From VYDC01 sp963667515 (GTDB taxonomy: Bacteria > Chloroflexota > Dehalococcoidia > UBA2979), in the NCBI GenBank assembly GCA_963667515.2, contig CAXXXY010000007.1, forward strand, positions 186,001 through 250,000: a stretch of DNA of 64,000 nt. Reading direction: 5' to 3'. The translations under genes were made by a program, and so were the position numbers. Of this stretch, positions 35,346 to 43,724 are shown piece by piece. The stretch's first letter is position 1, and every line of letters starts with the position of its first letter. Below the pieces are notes generated by a model. That model searched no databases, was not told the DNA's origin, and saw only the letters and a program-made list of their open reading frames with translations.

Positions 35346-35411
35346 CGGCGGCCGGCCAGTGCGCGCCCCGCGGGCGCGGCGGAGCGGAGCGCCCTGCCCG
35401 CGCGCAGCCTC

Positions 35412-36125
35412 GTGACGGACTCGGATCGAGGAGCGCTGCCCGGCTCCCCCGAGGCCGGGGCGGCCGCCGAGGCTCGGGCCCCGCGCATCGGCGTGCTCGC
35501 GCTGCAGGGCGACTTCCGCGAGCACCGCGCTCTGCTGCGCGCGCTGGGCGTCGAGGCGGCGCTGGTGCGCACCCTGGCCGAGCTTCACGCCGTCGACGCG
35601 CTGATCCTGCCGGGCGGGGAGAGCACCACGATCGCGCGGCTCGCCCGCTCCTCGGGGCTGTGGGAGCCGCTGCGCGCGCGGCTGGCGGGGGGGATGCCGG
35701 CGTGGGGCACCTGCGCGGGCGCCATCCTGCTCGCGCGCGAAGTGCCGGGGCTGGACCGCGAGCCGCTGGGCGCGATGGCGATGCGCGCCCGGCGCAACGC
35801 CTTCGGCCGGCAGATCGACTCCTTCGAGGAGCCGCTGGCGGTGGCCGGCGTCGACGGGCCGCTGCACCGCGCCGTCTTCATCCGCGCGCCGGTGTTCGAG
35901 GCGCTGGGCGCGGGCGTCGAGGTGCTGGCGCGCCTGCCGGACGGGCGCGTGGTCGCCGCGCGCGAGGGCGCGCTGCTCGCGACCGCGTTCCACCCGGAGC
36001 TCACCGAAGATCCCCGGCTGCACGCGCTGTTTCTCGATCTCGCGCGGGTGGCGCCGACGAGCGCCGCTCTCGCGCGGACGAGCGGACTCGCGGCGGCGCC
36101 CGAGGCGGCAGGGGCTGCCGGGTGA
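35412..36125 (+). CDS. pdxT: Pyridoxal 5'-phosphate synthase, glutaminase subunit PdxT
   Basis: 237 residues from GTG 35412. The class I glutaminase triad is visible as the nucleophile Cys in WGTCAGAILLA and the His-Glu pair in AFHPELTED. IGVLALQGDFREHRALL and LILPGGESTTI are family signatures. It feeds ammonia to PdxS. The first 20 residues are an extra tail. The stop overlaps the next gene's GTG (GTGA). Confidence 0.96.
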   Translation: MTDSDRGALPGSPEAGAAAEARAPRIGVLALQGDFREHRALLRALGVEAALVRTLAELHAVDALILPGGESTTIARLARSSGLWEPLRARLAGGMPAWGTCAGAILLAREVPGLDREPLGAMAMRARRNAFGRQIDSFEEPLAVAGVDGPLHRAVFIRAPVFEALGAGVEVLARLPDGRVVAAREGALLATAFHPELTEDPRLHALFLDLARVAPTSAALARTSGLAAAPEAAGAAG

Positions 36126-37165
36126 GCCGCATGAGCCGCCGCGTGCCGCGGCCGACGGAGCTGGTGGCGCTCGTCTCCTTTGACGGCGAGCTGCGTGAGA
36201 ACCAGGCGGTGACGCGCGAGCGGCTGGCGCACCCGCAGCCGCCGCCGCGCCCGCTCTCGGCGGCGGTGGAGCGCTGGCTGGGCCTGCGCCGGCTCACCTG
36301 GTTCGAGATGGACGGGCGGCAGATCGCGGGCATCGCGACGGCGCAGGCGCTGGGCACGCGCGACGCGTGGCAGATCGACACGCTGATCGACGCGCGCCCG
36401 CTGGAGCACGCACGCGACGCGCGGGTGCCGCAGGGGCTGCTGCAACAGGTCGCGGAGTCGGCGGCCGCCGCGCGCGCGGGCCATGTGCTGCTGCGCACGC
36501 CGGAGGACGGCCCCGCCGTTGTGGGGGCGCTGCGCGCCGGCTTCGCCCAGGCGCTGGCGGAGCGGCTGTGGGAGGGAGCGGAGCTGCGCGCGCCCGCCGG
36601 CTGGGACCCGCAGTCCGTGCGCGTGCGGGAGGTCGAGGCGGCGGATGCGCCCGAGCTGTACCGCCTCTACAACCGCGCCGTGCCCGCCGCCGCGCGGCAG
36701 GCGCTGGCGATGACGCAGGAGGAGTGGAGCGCCCTCGACGAGCGGCGCTGGCTGGGGCGGCGCGGCCAGCGCTGGCTGGCCGAGGCGGACGGCCGCGTGG
36801 TGGCGGCGCTGCAGGTCAGCGGGCAGGGCGTCTGCGGCCAGCTCGAGCTGCTCTGCGAGCCGGCGGGCGCCACGCCTGGCGCGACAGTGGGCGCCGAGGG
36901 GCTGTCCGATCGCGAGCGCCCCGATCGCGAGAGTGCGGGCCGCGCGGGCGGGGCGGCGCTGCTCGCGCGGGCGGCCGCGGCGACGGCGCGCTGCGAGCGC
37001 GTGATCGCGCTCGTGCCCAGCGCCGCGGGCGTCGTCGAGGAGCTGCTGCGCGAGCACGGGCTGGCGCCGGACCGCGAGCTGCGGCTGCTCGCGCTGCGCA
37101 CGCGGCGGCTGGCGGCGGAGCCGGCTCGGCAGCGCGCCGGCGTCGCGCTCCCCACCGGGAGCTAG
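36122..37165 (+). CDS. GNAT-like acetyltransferase domain protein
   Basis: 347 residues from GTG 36122 (overlapping pdxT), or ATG 36131. The chain appears to hold two GNAT-like halves. The first opens ELVALVSFDGELRENQAV and has RRLTWFEMDGRQIAGIATAQAL. The second begins VRVREVEAADAPELYRLYNRAVP and includes RRGQRWLAEADGRVVAALQVSG. No clean acetyl-CoA loop can be read. It is coupled to pdxT, but no link to vitamin B6 is evident. Substrate unknown. Confidence 0.65.
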   Translation: MSRMSRRVPRPTELVALVSFDGELRENQAVTRERLAHPQPPPRPLSAAVERWLGLRRLTWFEMDGRQIAGIATAQALGTRDAWQIDTLIDARPLEHARDARVPQGLLQQVAESAAAARAGHVLLRTPEDGPAVVGALRAGFAQALAERLWEGAELRAPAGWDPQSVRVREVEAADAPELYRLYNRAVPAAARQALAMTQEEWSALDERRWLGRRGQRWLAEADGRVVAALQVSGQGVCGQLELLCEPAGATPGATVGAEGLSDRERPDRESAGRAGGAALLARAAAATARCERVIALVPSAAGVVEELLREHGLAPDRELRLLALRTRRLAAEPARQRAGVALPTGS

Positions 37166-37171
37166 CGCGGC

Positions 37172-39082
37172 GTGGGTGAGCAGGCCGAGGATGCGGACGC
37201 GAGGCGGGAGCGAAGCAGCGGTGGAGGTGGCGAGGCGGCGATGAACGAGGCCCTCCCCAGCGAGGCGGCGGACGACGGCGGCGAGCGCCGCGACGAGGGC
37301 GCGGGCGAGGCGGTCGCGCCGCCGCGCGTGCTGAGCGAGGAGGAGCGCACCGAGATCGAGCTGCTGGTGGAGGCGCTGCCGCCCCGCCTCGCGACCGCCG
37401 TGCGCGACGAGGGGCTGGGCGGGCTGATCGAGGTGGTGCTCGACCTCGGCCGGCCGCCCGCGGCGCGCTACACCGACCGCGAGGTGGAGCTCGAGCCCGC
37501 CGAGGTCACGGCGATCGAGCTCGATCACGTCGTGGGCTGCGTCTCCGAGTTCGGCGAGGACAACCGCGCGGGCATCCCGCGCACGCTCCACCGCGTCTCC
37601 GCGATCCGCAATCGCCGCGGCTCGATCGTGGGGCTGACCTGCCGCGTGGGGCGCTCCGTCACGGGCTCCGCCGCGGTGATCCAGGACCTGGCGGAGGACG
37701 GGCGCAGCATCCTGCTACTGGGGCGCCCCGGCGTGGGCAAGACCACGATGCTGCGCGAGCTGGCGCGCATCCTCGCCGACGAGCTGGGGCGGCGCGTCGT
37801 CATCGTCGACACCTCGAACGAGATCGGCGGCGACGGCGACATCCCGCACCGCGGCATCGGCCGCGCGCGCCGCATGCAGGTGCCGCGCCCCGAGCTCCAG
37901 CACGAGGTGATGATCGAGGCCGTCGAGAACCACATGCCCGAGGTGGTGGTGATCGACGAGATCGGCACCGCCCGCGAGGCGGAGGCCGCCCGCACCATCG
38001 CTGAGCGCGGCGTCCAGCTCATCGGCACCGCGCACGGCAACACCCTCGCCAACCTGATGCAGAACCCCACGCTCTCCGACCTCATCGGCGGCATCGAGTC
38101 CGTGACGCTGGGCGACGAGGAGGCGCGCCGCCGCGGCACGCAGAAGACGGTGCTGGAGCGGCGCTCGCCGCCCACCTTCGACGCGCTGGTGGAGATCCAG
38201 TCCTTCGACCGCGTGGCGGCGCACGAGGAGATCGCCGGCACGGTGGACGCGCTGCTGCGCGGCTTCGCCGCGGAGGCGGAGCTGCGCACGCTGGGCGCCT
38301 CGGGCGAGGTGGAGGCGGTGGAGCGGGTGCCGGTGCGCGGCACGGACGAGCGCTCGTCGCTGGCCGACCGCCCCACCGGCGCTTCCGACCACGGTCGCGG
38401 TGCGCCCTCGCGCTCACGCCCCGCGCGCTCGGGTGCGCCGCGCGCCGCGCACGAGGGCGCCGCCGTCGCTCGCGAGGAGGGCGTGGCGCTGCCGCCCGCG
38501 CCCGGCGGGCCGCGGCGCCGCATCCTGCCCTACGGCGTCAGCCGCACGCGGCTGGAGGAGGCGATCCGCAGCACCCGCTCGGCGGCGGTGGTGATCGACA
38601 GCCTGCGCGACGCCGACGCGGTGATGACGCTGCGCCCCTACTACCGCCGCCGCAGCGGGCCGCTGCGCGAGGCGGAGGCGCTGGGCGTGCCGGTGCTGGT
38701 GCTGCGCAACAACACCAGCGCGCAGATGGAGCAGTCGCTGCTGTCGATGCGCGGCGACGGCAACGGCACCGATCCGACGACGGCGGCGCTGCGCGAGGCC
38801 GAGGCGGCGATCGCGGCGGTCTCGCTGCGCGGGCAGCGCACCGTGGAGCTGGCGCCGCAGAGCGCCTACCTGCGGCGCCGCCAGCACGAGCTGGTCACCC
38901 GCCACGGGCTGCGCTCCGTCTCCAAGGGGCGCGAGCCGTATCGGCGCATCACCGTGCTGGGCGGGGAGGGCGGCGAGGCGCCGCTGCCGTGGGAGCCGGC
39001 CGCGCTCGCGCCGCCGCGGCTCGCGCGGCCGGGGCTCGCCCCCGAGGCGCCCTATGGCGCGCCCGACCCCGAGGGCGAGTGA
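37172..39082 (+). CDS. R3H domain-containing AAA ATPase (SpoIIIAA/Ycf45-like)
   Basis: 636 residues from GTG 37172; ATG 37241 is an alternative. The ATPase has Walker A LLLGRPGVGKTTMLREL, Walker B EVVVIDEIGT and GTAHGNTLANLMQNPTLSDLIGG, typical of the Ycf45/SpoIIIAA group. After an Arg/Ala-rich linker, a conserved C-terminal part (RRRILPYGVSRTRLEEAI...VVIDSLRDADAVMTLRPYYRR) ends with an R3H-like RRRQHELVTRHGLRSVSKG, which binds single-stranded nucleic acid. The role is unclear. The stop overlaps the tmk start. Confidence 0.88.
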   Translation: MGEQAEDADARRERSSGGGGEAAMNEALPSEAADDGGERRDEGAGEAVAPPRVLSEEERTEIELLVEALPPRLATAVRDEGLGGLIEVVLDLGRPPAARYTDREVELEPAEVTAIELDHVVGCVSEFGEDNRAGIPRTLHRVSAIRNRRGSIVGLTCRVGRSVTGSAAVIQDLAEDGRSILLLGRPGVGKTTMLRELARILADELGRRVVIVDTSNEIGGDGDIPHRGIGRARRMQVPRPELQHEVMIEAVENHMPEVVVIDEIGTAREAEAARTIAERGVQLIGTAHGNTLANLMQNPTLSDLIGGIESVTLGDEEARRRGTQKTVLERRSPPTFDALVEIQSFDRVAAHEEIAGTVDALLRGFAAEAELRTLGASGEVEAVERVPVRGTDERSSLADRPTGASDHGRGAPSRSRPARSGAPRAAHEGAAVAREEGVALPPAPGGPRRRILPYGVSRTRLEEAIRSTRSAAVVIDSLRDADAVMTLRPYYRRRSGPLREAEALGVPVLVLRNNTSAQMEQSLLSMRGDGNGTDPTTAALREAEAAIAAVSLRGQRTVELAPQSAYLRRRQHELVTRHGLRSVSKGREPYRRITVLGGEGGEAPLPWEPAALAPPRLARPGLAPEAPYGAPDPEGE

Positions 39083-39768
39083 GCGCCTCGACGAGCGGCC
39101 GCCCGGGCGGCCTGCTGCTCACGCTTGAGGGGGGCGAGGGCGCGGGCAAGAGCACGCTCGCGGCCGCGCTCGCCGCCCGCGCACGCGAAGCGGGCTGCGA
39201 GGTGGTGGCCTGCCGCGAGCCCGGCGGGACGGCGCTGGGCGAGCGCCTGCGCACCGCGCTGCTGGGCGAGGCGACGGGCGAGGAGGCTGCGCCGCCCGCC
39301 CCCGAGGCGGAGCTGCTCGTCTTCGCGGCCGCGCGCGCGCAGCTCGTCGCCGAGGTGCTGCGCCCGGCGCTCGCCCGCGGCGCGCTGGTGGTCTGCGATC
39401 GCTTCGCCGACTCCACGACGGCCTACCAGCGCTACGGCCGCGGCCTGGACGCCGCGCTGGTGGCGAGGGTGAACGAGGCCGCCACCAGCGGCCTCTCGCC
39501 CGCGCTGACGCTGCTGCTCGACCTGCCGCCGGCCGAGGGGCTGGCGCGCGCCAACCCGGGCGACGGCGCGGGCGGCGACTACCTCGAGCGCGAGCAGCTC
39601 GCCTTCCACGAGCGCGTGCGCGACGGCTACCGCGCGCTCGCCGCCGCCGAGCCCGATCGCTGGCTCGTGCTCGCCGCGCGCGAGCCGGCGGAGGCGCTCG
39701 CCGAGCGGGCGTGGTCGCGCCTCGCGCCGCTGCTCCCGGCACGCGCGCCGGGAGCAGCTCGAAGCTGA
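39079..39768 (+). CDS. tmk: Thymidylate kinase
   Basis: 229 residues from GTG 39079 (GTGA overlap with the previous stop). P-loop GGEGAGKST at 18-26, DRFADSTTAYQRYGRGLD and the sugar/lid part follow. It phosphorylates dTMP to dTDP. The last codons form a large hairpin (39729-39758). Confidence 0.96.
   Translation: MSASTSGRPGGLLLTLEGGEGAGKSTLAAALAARAREAGCEVVACREPGGTALGERLRTALLGEATGEEAAPPAPEAELLVFAAARAQLVAEVLRPALARGALVVCDRFADSTTAYQRYGRGLDAALVARVNEAATSGLSPALTLLLDLPPAEGLARANPGDGAGGDYLEREQLAFHERVRDGYRALAAAEPDRWLVLAAREPAEALAERAWSRLAPLLPARAPGAARS
39729..39758 (+). terminator. Large hairpin inside the tmk 3' end
   Basis: A 12-bp perfect stem, GCTGCTCCCGGC with GCCGGGAGCAGC, and a 6-base loop, ending 10 bases before the tmk stop. 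No T-run follows. It may act as an overlapping terminator or 3'-end protector. Confidence 0.45.
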
Positions 39769-39868
39769 TGACACGCTGGTTCGCCGCAGGGCCCGTGGCT
39801 TCGGAGCCCGAACGCGACGATGATCGCCACAAGAATGATTGACGTTCGCGTCACAGGAGGGTGCCCCT

Positions 39869-40099
39869 GTGCAGGCGGTCCTCTGCGACATCTGCGGCCA
39901 TCCCATCCTCGGCAACGCGTATGAGCTGCAGATCCCGCGCGGCCGCGCGGTGCAGACGGAGACGGGGCGCCCGCGCATCGTGCAGCGCTCCGGCGCGCAG
40001 ATGATGTCGTTCATGTGCGAGGGCTGCGGCGACTGGACCACCCGCGCGATGGAGCATCTGCGCATGTCTCACGGCACCGGCGCCGGCGCGCCCCGCTAG
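39869..40099 (+). CDS. Small zinc-ribbon-like protein
   Basis: 76 residues from GTG 39869, with CAGGAGGG 7-14 bases upstream. Two CxxC pairs (CDICG near the start and CEGCGDW later) predict one zinc ribbon. The short helix RAMEHLRMSHG follows. No known family is recognised, but the strong ribosome site and paired motifs support a real gene. It is followed by a 96-base gap and thrB. Confidence 0.75.
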   Translation: MQAVLCDICGHPILGNAYELQIPRGRAVQTETGRPRIVQRSGAQMMSFMCEGCGDWTTRAMEHLRMSHGTGAGAPR

Positions 40100-40183
40100 C
40101 CCGCTGCGCGGCCTCCGCCTTGCCGCGTCGCCGTCACCTGCTGGCCGTCCGCGAGTCGCCTTCCTCGCTTCCGGGGTGGCGCC

Positions 40184-40189
40184 TACACT
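40184..40189 (+). promoter_or_regulatory. -10-like box for thrB, possibly leaderless
   Basis: TACACT ends seven bases before the A of the thrB ATG (40196). Transcription would begin at or next to the start codon, giving a leaderless message. No ribosome site precedes the ATG, which agrees with that reading. No clear -35 box. Confidence 0.4.
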
Positions 40190-40195
40190 GCCGCC

Positions 40196-41137
40196 ATGAC
40201 AGCCGACGCGCCCCGCCGCAGCGCCACCGTCGAGGTCCCCGCGACCTCCGCCAACCTCGGCCCTGGCTTCGACTCCCTCGGCGTGGCGCTGGACTGGCGC
40301 GCGCGCTTCACGGTGACGCTCACGGGCGAGGCAACGCCGACCCCGGCGGGGCCGCTGGAGCGCATGGCGGCGGCGGGGGCGCGCGCACTGCACACGCTGG
40401 CGGGCGAGGAGCCGCCGGCCGGCGTGCTGGTGGAGGCGTCGGGCGACATCCCCGTGGGGCGCGGCCTCGGCCTCTCGGCGGCCGCCCACGTGGCCGGCGT
40501 CCTCGCCGCCGACGCGCTGCTTCCCGGCGAGCGCCCGCTGGAGGCGCTGCTGCCCGTCGTCGTCCGCCTGGAGGGCCACGCCGACAACGCCGCGCCCGCC
40601 CTGCTGGGCGGCCTCCAGATCGTGGTCGAGGACGATGACGGCGAGCATGGCCTCTACCACCTCGGCGTCGAGCCGCCCGAGGAGCTGCGGCTGGCGCTGC
40701 TGGTCCCCGCCTTCTCCATGCCCACGCGCGAGTCGCGCAAGCGGCTCCCCGACCGGCTGACGCGCAACCAGGCCGTCCACAACATCGGGCGCGCCGCGCT
40801 GCTGGTCGCCGCGCTGGCGGAGCGCCGCTACGACCTGCTGGGCGTCGCCACCGAGGACGTGTTGCACCAGCCCGCGCGCTCCACGCTGTTCCCCGCGATG
40901 TACTCGATCTTCCAGGCCGCCCGCGACGCGGGGGCGCACGGCGTCTACCTCTCGGGCGGCGGCTCCACCGTCGCGGCGTTCGCCTCCGAGGGGGCGGAGC
41001 GGATCGGGGGCGCGATGCGCGAGGCGGCGGCGGCGCACGGGCTGGAGGCGCAGGCGCGCGTCTGCGCGATGAGCGGCCGCGGCGCCGAGGTGCTGGACGT
41101 GCCCGCCGCGCCGCGCCCGCTCGCCCCGTCGAGCTAG
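40196..41137 (+). CDS. thrB: Homoserine kinase
   Basis: 313 residues, GHMP kinase family. The N-terminal VPATSANLGPGFDSLGVALDW and the ATP loop VGRGLGLSAAAHVAGVLAADAL are clear; the usual GLGSSA reads GLGLSA here. The C-terminal GVYLSGGGSTVAAFA is typical. It phosphorylates homoserine, feeding thrC. The TAG stop lies inside the GCTAGC that borders IS copy 2; lysC follows the IS. Confidence 0.95.
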   Translation: MTADAPRRSATVEVPATSANLGPGFDSLGVALDWRARFTVTLTGEATPTPAGPLERMAAAGARALHTLAGEEPPAGVLVEASGDIPVGRGLGLSAAAHVAGVLAADALLPGERPLEALLPVVVRLEGHADNAAPALLGGLQIVVEDDDGEHGLYHLGVEPPEELRLALLVPAFSMPTRESRKRLPDRLTRNQAVHNIGRAALLVAALAERRYDLLGVATEDVLHQPARSTLFPAMYSIFQAARDAGAHGVYLSGGGSTVAAFASEGAERIGGAMREAAAAHGLEAQARVCAMSGRGAEVLDVPAAPRPLAPSS

Positions 41138-41138
41138 C

Positions 41139-42188
41139 TGTACTACCCAGGAAGGTTGTTCACAGGCGGGAGGCGGGGACGGCCCCGCCGACGCCGCCGT
41201 GCGGTCGGCGGTGATTGTAGCGGTAGAGCCAGCGTGGGAGCTGGCGCAGCCGCTCGGCGTTGGAGCGGTAGGGGCGGGCGTAGGCCCACTCGTTCTGCAG
41301 GATCTGGATGAAACGCTCGGCTTTGCCGTTCGTCTGCGGGCGGTAGGGCCGCGTGTGCGACAGCCGCACGTCTGCGGCAGCGGCGGCGCCGTGGAAGCTG
41401 CGGGCGACGGTGTAGGCCTTCGCGTTGTCGGTCAGGACCCGGCGCACGCGCACGCCACGCCGGCGGAAGGCCGCGAGCGCCTGCTCGAGGAAGGCGGCGC
41501 AGCTCGCGCCACGCTCGTCGGGCAGGACGGAGACGTAGGCGTAACGGCTGTGGTCGTCGACGGCGACGTGTAGGTACTCCAGCCCCAGCGAACGCCGCGA
41601 ATGCGGCCCGGAGCGCGTCTCGGCGAAGCCAGGCGCCATTCGCTTGCCGCCGCCCTCGGGGACGCGCCCGAGCTTCTTCACGTCGAGATGCAGCAGGTCG
41701 CCGGGGGCGTCGTGCTCGTAGCGGACCGGCTCCCGGGTGACGCGGTGCAGGCGGTCGAGCCGGTTGAGGCCGCGGCGCCGCAGCACGGCGTAGACCGTGG
41801 AGCGGGCGACCCCGAGCGCCCACTGGATGCGATGCGGCCCGAATCCCTGCGTGCGTCGCACGGCGCAGATGCGTCGCTCCAGCTCGGGCGGCGTGCGCCG
41901 GGGATGCGCGCGCGGGGCGGAGCTGCGGTCCTCGAGCCCTGCCGCTCCCTCCGCCCGGAAGCGCCCCAGCCACTTGGCAACGGTGTGGCGGGAGACGCGG
42001 AAGTGGCGAGCGACCTCAGCCTGGGGCCAGCCGGCGTCCACTTCCCGCACGAGCTCGAGTCGGGTCAGCGGCGTCAGCCGCGCGTTACGATGGGCCATGA
42101 GGGTGTCCTCTCCTCGCTACTGCCGTGCTGTCACACACAGCAGCGGGCGAGGCCCCTCATCCTGTCAACAACCTACGTGGGAACTACA
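41139..42188 (-). mobile_element. IS481-family insertion sequence, copy 2 (intact)
   Basis: 1050 bp with the same inverted ends as copy 1 and one intact transposase gene. Flanks are GCTAGC (41133-41138) and GCTAGG (42189-42194): GCTAG is duplicated exactly and the sixth base differs. It sits between thrB and lysC and is in the same orientation as copy 3, 5.5 kb away. Near identity with copies 1 and 3 indicates recent spread. Confidence 0.95.
41160..42098 (-). CDS. IS481-family DDE transposase
   Basis: 312 residues. The N-terminal helix-turn-helix region is DAGWPQAEVARHFRVSRHTV. The integrase core carries the catalytic residues D139 (LLHLDVKK), D224 (VLTDNAKAY) and E261 (TNGKAERF), with 36 residues between the last two, as in DDE retroviral-type integrases. 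The gene fills the element, its ATG 91 bases inside the right end. Complete and probably active. Confidence 0.95.
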   Translation of the reverse strand: MAHRNARLTPLTRLELVREVDAGWPQAEVARHFRVSRHTVAKWLGRFRAEGAAGLEDRSSAPRAHPRRTPPELERRICAVRRTQGFGPHRIQWALGVARSTVYAVLRRRGLNRLDRLHRVTREPVRYEHDAPGDLLHLDVKKLGRVPEGGGKRMAPGFAETRSGPHSRRSLGLEYLHVAVDDHSRYAYVSVLPDERGASCAAFLEQALAAFRRRGVRVRRVLTDNAKAYTVARSFHGAAAAADVRLSHTRPYRPQTNGKAERFIQILQNEWAYARPYRSNAERLRQLPRWLYRYNHRRPHGGVGGAVPASRL

Positions 42189-42263
42189 GCTAGGCGCCCG
42201 TCCCAGACATCCAGCGGGCGGGGATATCCGGCGAGCGGGGAGATCCGGCAGAGAGGTCGCGCG

Positions 42264-43490
42264 GTGCTCGCAGTGCAGAAGTTCGGCGGCTCGTCGGTGG
42301 CGGACGCGGCGAAGATCCGCCACGTCGCCGGGCGCATCGCGGCGCGCGTGGCGGCGGGCGGCCGCGTCGTTGCCATCGTCTCGGCGATGGGCGACCGCAC
42401 CGACGAGCTGATCGCGCTCGCCACCGAGGTCACGGAGGCGCCGCGCCCGCGCGAGCTGGACGTGCTGCTCTCCACGGGCGAGGTGGTCTCCTCCACGCTG
42501 CTCTCGATGGCGCTCCACGACCACGGCCTCGACGCGGTGAGCCTCACGGGGGCGCAGGCCGGCATCCGCACCGACGCCGTCTTCGGGCGCGCGCGCATCG
42601 CCGGCATCGAGACGGCGCGCATCGAGCGCGAGCTCGCCGCCGGCCGCGTCGTGATCGTGGCGGGCTTCCAGGGTGTCTCCGCCTCGGAGGACCTCGACGT
42701 GACGACGCTGGGCCGCGGCGGGAGCGACACCACTGCCGTCGCGCTGGCGGCCGCGCTGGGCGCCGACAGCTGCGAGATCTACACCGACGTGGCGGGCGTC
42801 TACACCGCCGACCCGCGCATCTGCCCGCGCGCCCGCCCGCTCGCCGACGTCAGCTACGATGAGATGCTGGAGCTTGCGACCACGGGCGCACGCGTGATGC
42901 ACGCGCGCGCGGTGGAGGTGGGGGCGCTGCACGGCGTCGAGATCCGCGTCGCCAGCACCTTCGACGCGGACGCGCCGGGCACGTGGATCCACGCGGAGAG
43001 CACCATGGAGCAGGCGAACAAGGTCCGCGGCATCGCGCACCAGTCGCGGGTGGGCCGCGTCACCGTGCGGGGCGTCCCGGACCGCCCGGGGATCGCGGCG
43101 CGGCTCTTCAGCCCGCTGGCGGACGCCGGCGTCTCCGTCGACACGATCGTGCAGAACGTCTCCACCGAGCAGCTCACCGACATGACGTTCACCGTCGCCG
43201 CGGGCGACCTCGCGCTTGCGCTGCGCACCGTCGAGCAGGCGCTGCCCGAGCTGGGCGCGGCCGCCGTCATCGGCGATCAGGACGTCGGCTCGGTCTCGAT
43301 CGTCGGCACGGGCATGGCCTCTAGCCCCGGCTTCGCCGCCGCGATGTTCCGTACCCTCCACGAGCACGAGGTGAACATCGAGCTGATCTCCACTTCGGAG
43401 ATACGCATCACCTGCGTCGTCGACGCGGAGAAGGTGCCGCAGGCGGTCCGCGCCCTGCACGACGCCTTCTCGCTGGACTCGCGGGAGTAG
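42264..43490 (+). CDS. lysC: Aspartate kinase
   Basis: 408 residues from GTG 42264 (GAGAGG seven bases before). The kinase part has VQKFGGSSVADAAKI, LLSTGEVVSSTLLSMAL and TLGRGGSDTTAVALAAALGA. Two C-terminal ACT domains (VTVRGVPDRPGIAARLF and VSIVGTGMASSPGFAAAMF) indicate feedback by lysine and/or threonine. First step of the aspartate family pathway, serving the hom, thrB and thrC products here. The right end of IS copy 2 is 75 bases upstream. Confidence 0.97.
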   Translation: MLAVQKFGGSSVADAAKIRHVAGRIAARVAAGGRVVAIVSAMGDRTDELIALATEVTEAPRPRELDVLLSTGEVVSSTLLSMALHDHGLDAVSLTGAQAGIRTDAVFGRARIAGIETARIERELAAGRVVIVAGFQGVSASEDLDVTTLGRGGSDTTAVALAAALGADSCEIYTDVAGVYTADPRICPRARPLADVSYDEMLELATTGARVMHARAVEVGALHGVEIRVASTFDADAPGTWIHAESTMEQANKVRGIAHQSRVGRVTVRGVPDRPGIAARLFSPLADAGVSVDTIVQNVSTEQLTDMTFTVAAGDLALALRTVEQALPELGAAAVIGDQDVGSVSIVGTGMASSPGFAAAMFRTLHEHEVNIELISTSEIRITCVVDAEKVPQAVRALHDAFSLDSRE

Positions 43491-43537
43491 CCGAGGCGCG
43501 AGTAGCGGGGGCGCGGGGAGCGGCTAGCGCTTCCGGA

Positions 43538-43553
43538 CGCGCCGAACGGCGCG
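43538..43553 (+). terminator. Hairpin terminator after lysC
   Basis: CGCGCC-GAAC-GGCGCG followed by CGCTTTAC, 48 bases after the lysC stop. The core GCGCC-GAAC-GGCGC recurs in the pdxS leader (34335). The T-run is only three bases. A TACCAT box (43581-43586), a possible dnaE promoter, follows in the remaining gap to 43724. Confidence 0.5.
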
Positions 43554-43724
43554 CGCTTTACAGGGCGACGCCGACGCGGGTACCATCGCGGCCCGACGTT
43601 CGCACACCCGTTCGCGCAGGCACCTACGCGGCTGTGCTGAACGCTGGCGAGGCGCGTCGTGCTCGCATCGCAGCCCTCCGGGGGCGGCGGCCGGGGAGCC
43701 CTTATCCGGGGGGAGGGGCCGTCC

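Noticed and set aside
41601..43490. A frame running from the IS antisense strand straight into lysC, as if a 629-residue fusion
   Set aside because: Aspartate kinase starts normally at GTG 42264 with a ribosome site. The upstream part is the antisense of the transposase.
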